Shown: positions 22,071 to 24,636 of the stretch, in pieces
How the letters are laid out: the number at the start of each line of letters is the position of its first letter
Numbering within the stretch: the first letter of the stretch is position 1
Source of the DNA: Enorma sp964624825
GTDB lineage: Bacteria; Actinomycetota; Coriobacteriia; Coriobacteriales; Coriobacteriaceae
DNA: 24,636 nucleotides
Reading direction: 5' to 3'
Assembly (NCBI GenBank): GCA_964624825.1
Contig: CAZUYD010000027.1
Coordinates: 1-24,636, forward strand
Notes under the pieces: model-generated
Told to the model about the DNA's origin: nothing
Database searches by the model: none
What the model saw: the letters and a program-made list of their open reading frames with translations, nothing else
Translations under genes and position numbers: made by a program

Positions 22071-23540
22071 CTAGCAGCGGTCAACGTAGAGCAGCTCGTC
22101 CATCTCGTCGAACGGCCACATGGGGCGGAACATGCGGCGGATCTCGATATCCTCGCAGAGCTGGACCGTCGGGCCTCCGGTAAGCGCCATGGTGTGGTAG
22201 GCGGTCTCGGGGATGAGGAACGTGTCTAAGTAGCCCATCTTCACAACCACGATGTCGTAGTCGTGGAACTCAACGCCTGCAGCGGTGAACTGACCCATGG
22301 AGCCGTATTGCACGTTGCGGTTGAGCACGATCACGTCGATGCCCGTGGCGCCGATGGACACCGTGTAGCTCGGGCCCACGCGCCACGCGTTGCGCGCGCC
22401 TATCTGCGCCTCGCCCGTTACCTTGAGCGTTCCCTCGATGTGCAGCGGCTCGGAGTAGGCGTCCTCGCCGGCGCCGAGGTCAAAGGAGACCGCGTCGCCG
22501 TCATGATGCGTTGCCAGATAGGCGTGAGCCGTCGCGTCGTTGATGCCTGCGATGAGCACCGACTTACCGTGGAGATCCTGGGCTAGCAGCGCGCGCAGCA
22601 TTTGGGTGTTGTGGCCTTGCGCGCCGGCGCCGCAGTTATCGCCCGAGTCCGTGATGACGGCTGTCTTGCCCGCAAAGGCGATGGCGTCACGGGCGGCAGC
22701 TTCGGGTTCGCCGTAGTTGCCGGAGAAGGTGAATTCCTCGCGATGTTCCCATGTATAGGCGGCCACGCGGTCGGCCACCTCCTCGCAGTGGGTACGGTCG
22801 GCCGGGGTGTTCGGCACCACCACGATGGCGGCGCCGATCTTGTCGTCGTCGTGGCGCAGGTAGCCGACGTGATAGGAGCTCGAGAACACGCGCGGGTCCT
22901 GCTCCGCCTCGTCGAGCATGGCGTTGATGGTGCGCAGCGGCTCGGATGCCGACATGCTGCGCTCCCCGTCGACGGTGATGGGGAGCTTGCGCAGCACCGG
23001 GTGCATGGGGCGACGGTGCCGCATGAGGTCGACGAGCTTTTGAGCCACGAGGCGCCAGGTGTCCACCGTGTCGATGTGCGGCGACTCGCGGAAGCAGCGC
23101 ACGATGTTCAGCTGGCTCACCAGCTGCGAGGTCACGTTGCCATGCGGGTCGAGTGCTACGGCAATGGGCAGGTGCGCGCCCACGATCTGGCGGATGCGCG
23201 TGACGAGCGCGTGCTCACCGGAGACCTCATCGAGGTCTTTGACGCCGCTTGCGCCATGGAGCTGCAGGTAGATGCCATCAATCTCGCTCAAGTGTTCCTT
23301 CAGGGTACCGATGATGGCGTCTTCGATGGTATCGAACGCCTCGCGTGCAATCATGCCGCTCGGGGGGAGCGCGGCGTAGATGCTCGGGATGATGGTCATG
23401 CCCGCGTCTTCGAAGATGTCGCGCACGCGCAGCGCGTCGACGCTCTCCTCGCCGCGCAAGATCTGGAAATCGTTCAAGTTCGCCACGTGCGTCACGTGCT
23501 CGTTGCACTCTGCAGTGAAATGCCCCACTAACACATTCAT
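22071..23540 (-). CDS. M81-family metallopeptidase (MlrC-like, DUF1485)
   Basis: 489 residues. The family includes MlrC, which cleaves linearised microcystin peptides, but most members are of unknown substrate. Visible features: HFTAECNEH at the N-terminus (family F.xETN-like position), LQLHGASG (95 region), and the zinc-site pattern ALDPHGN ... SPHIDT giving Asp131, His133 and His155, with the same 2- and 22-residue spacings as Asp167/His169/His191 recalled for MlrC. Then ITDSGDNCGAGAQGHNT and the C-terminal domain ending with FRPMWPFD. The ATG at 23540 has GAGGAG at good spacing. The gene converges on the transglutaminase-like gene with 39 bp between stops; a small hairpin overlaps its own stop codon (22064-22078). 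Confidence 0.9.
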   Translation of the reverse strand: MNVLVGHFTAECNEHVTHVANLNDFQILRGEESVDALRVRDIFEDAGMTIIPSIYAALPPSGMIAREAFDTIEDAIIGTLKEHLSEIDGIYLQLHGASGVKDLDEVSGEHALVTRIRQIVGAHLPIAVALDPHGNVTSQLVSQLNIVRCFRESPHIDTVDTWRLVAQKLVDLMRHRRPMHPVLRKLPITVDGERSMSASEPLRTINAMLDEAEQDPRVFSSSYHVGYLRHDDDKIGAAIVVVPNTPADRTHCEEVADRVAAYTWEHREEFTFSGNYGEPEAAARDAIAFAGKTAVITDSGDNCGAGAQGHNTQMLRALLAQDLHGKSVLIAGINDATAHAYLATHHDGDAVSFDLGAGEDAYSEPLHIEGTLKVTGEAQIGARNAWRVGPSYTVSIGATGIDVIVLNRNVQYGSMGQFTAAGVEFHDYDIVVVKMGYLDTFLIPETAYHTMALTGGPTVQLCEDIEIRRMFRPMWPFDEMDELLYVDRC

Positions 23541-23866
23541 GGTTGCTCCTCTGCGTCACGCGCTGCCGGACCGTCCGGCCGCCCGCGCCATGATAGCTGA
23601 ACCAGCGCACCTATATGTGTGCGTTTCGCTGTGCGCGCTCGCATGCTTCCGCCGGCGGGCGCGCCCGCCTCGCCACGGTGCGCGGGCGCGTGTGTTCGCG
23701 CGATGTGGAGCTCCGGTTTCGCGCGCACTGTTACACTAGCTTCTTGGAATGGTATCGCGTCGGCAACGTGCTCGAAATAGTGACGAAACACGGTGCGACT
23801 ACCCTCGTTGTGTCCAGTCGGCAATCGTTGCCACATCTGCGTGGCGCGCAAACGAAGGGGATTTCA
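23541..23866. other. Divergent intergenic region between the M81 peptidase gene and glnN
   Basis: About 326 bp. It contains a 15-bp palindrome (GCCGGAC-C-GTCCGGC, 23565-23579) in the presumed leader of the peptidase gene, a possible minus-strand -10 TATCAT (23595-23590), and on the glnN side an element GGCAA-TCG-TTGCC. No gene is supported; open frames here lack a ribosome binding site. Confidence 0.55.
23820..23832. promoter_or_regulatory. Palindrome upstream of glnN, possible operator
   Basis: GGCAA-TCG-TTGCC is a perfect 5+3+5 palindrome 34 bp before the glnN start. A partial second copy GTCGGCAA occurs at 23759-23766, matching GTCGGCAA at 23817-23824. It does not match operators I know for GlnR or AmtR well, so regulation is only suggested. 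Confidence 0.3.
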
Positions 23867-24636
23867 ATGGCAGACCTAACCGATCGCTTCGGAACCATGG
23901 TGTTTTCAGAGGACGTCATGAAGGGGTATCTTCCAAAAGACGTGTATAAGTCTTTGATCTCGACCATAGAAGAGGGAGAACCGCTTAATCTTGATGTTGC
24001 GAACGCCGTTGCGCACGCCATGAAGACGTGGGCGGTCGAGCACGGGGCCACGCACTACGCGCACTGGTTCCAGCCGCTTTCGGGCATCACGAGCGAGAAG
24101 CACGATAGCTTCCTCGAGCCGGTGGGCGATGGCACCGCTATTACCAAGTTCACGGGCAAGGCGCTCATTCAGGGCGAGCCCGACGCGTCGAGCTTCCCCA
24201 ACGGCGGCTTGCGCGCCACCTTCGAAGCGCGCGGCTACACCGCGTGGGACCCCACGAGTCCAGCTTTCATCAAAGACGAGGTGCTCTGCATTCCCACGGC
24301 GTTTTGCGGCTATAACGGCGAGGCGCTTGATAAGAAGACCCCGCTGCTTCGTTCGATGAGGGCACTCGACACGCAGGCCAAGCGCGTGCTTGCGCTCTTC
24401 GGCAAGCAGCCCAAGCGCGTTGCGCCCTCGGTGGGTAACGAGCAGGAGTACTTCCTCATCAAGAAGGACGCCTACCGCAAGCGCCGCGATCTGGTCATCA
24501 CCGGCCGCACGCTCTTTGGCGCCCCGCCGTGCAAGGGTCAGGAGCTCGAGGAGCACTACTTGGGAGCCATCCGCCCGGCGGTCTCGAAGTACAAGAAGAA
24601 GCTCGATGACGAGCTATGGGCGCTTGGCATTCCGGC
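23867..24636 (+). CDS. glnN: Glutamine synthetase type III, 3'-truncated by window edge
   Basis: ATP-dependent condensation of glutamate and ammonia to glutamine. The frame runs open from ATG 23867 to the end of the window (256 codons), so the stop lies outside; full-length type III enzymes are about 700 residues. Type III signatures are clear: MADLTDRFGTMVFSEDVM, THYAHWFQPLSG, EKHDSF, GKALIQGEPDASSFPNGGL, RATFEARGYTAWDPTSPAF, VGNEQEYFLI and GRTLFGAPPCKGQE. AAGGGG lies 6 bp before the ATG. Type III enzymes are common in Bacteroidetes and anaerobic Gram-positives. It is transcribed away from the peptidase gene and possibly controlled through the palindrome at 23820. Confidence 0.95.
   Translation, partial: MADLTDRFGTMVFSEDVMKGYLPKDVYKSLISTIEEGEPLNLDVANAVAHAMKTWAVEHGATHYAHWFQPLSGITSEKHDSFLEPVGDGTAITKFTGKALIQGEPDASSFPNGGLRATFEARGYTAWDPTSPAFIKDEVLCIPTAFCGYNGEALDKKTPLLRSMRALDTQAKRVLALFGKQPKRVAPSVGNEQEYFLIKKDAYRKRRDLVITGRTLFGAPPCKGQELEEHYLGAIRPAVSKYKKKLDDELWALGIP

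Overview
The window is high-GC bacterial DNA with compact genes, strong AGGAGG-type ribosome binding sites and short intergenic hairpins. The gene set (an NADP-type secondary alcohol dehydrogenase resembling the Thermoanaerobacter enzyme, an iron alcohol dehydrogenase, GatCAB, type III glutamine synthetase, a zinc macrodomain protein, GH29 fucosidase and a Tat-exported Opp lipoprotein) suggests a gut anaerobe of the Coriobacteriia, most likely Collinsella or a close relative. That placement is inference from gene content and base composition, not a database result. A run of exactly 100 N at 8497-8596 marks a scaffold join of unknown true length.

Layout. 1-1208: iron alcohol dehydrogenase, 5' end outside the window. 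1580-5135: the gatC-gatA-gatB operon, with 1-bp and 4-bp overlaps, a perfect TATAAT upstream and a hairpin terminator downstream. GatB carries an internal insert of about 80 residues. 5653-7822: a zinc secondary alcohol dehydrogenase followed by a COG0523 (CobW/P47K) GTPase, separated by a strong hairpin. 7981-8348: tmRNA (ssrA), with its own terminator at 8356-8386. 8497-8596: assembly gap. 8713-9513: zinc-dependent macrodomain ADP-ribosyl hydrolase. 10034-9573 and 11447-10083 (minus strand): a small membrane-anchored protein downstream of a DUF711/UPF0210 protein.

17500-11861 (minus strand): a complete oligopeptide ABC importer in the order oppA, hairpin, oppB, oppC, oppD, oppF, ending at a hairpin. 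Divergent from it are a cytoplasmic GH29 alpha-L-fucosidase (17825-19147) and a 903-residue transglutaminase-like multidomain protein (19320-22031) that appears to be read from a leaderless transcript. Converging on these is an M81/MlrC-family metallopeptidase (23540-22071). The right edge holds the first 256 codons of a type III glutamine synthetase (23867 to beyond 24636).

How they work together. The right half reads as a nutrient-acquisition neighbourhood: peptide uptake, a peptidase, a fucosidase and ammonia assimilation. The left half covers fermentative alcohol metabolism, tRNA amidation and ribosome rescue. I see no mobile element, CRISPR array, tRNA or rRNA gene. The most unusual items are the GatB insert, the tandem (one active, one apparently dead) transglutaminase protein, the metallochaperone-like GTPase beside a zinc enzyme, and the hairpin and repeats around the assembly gap and macrodomain gene.
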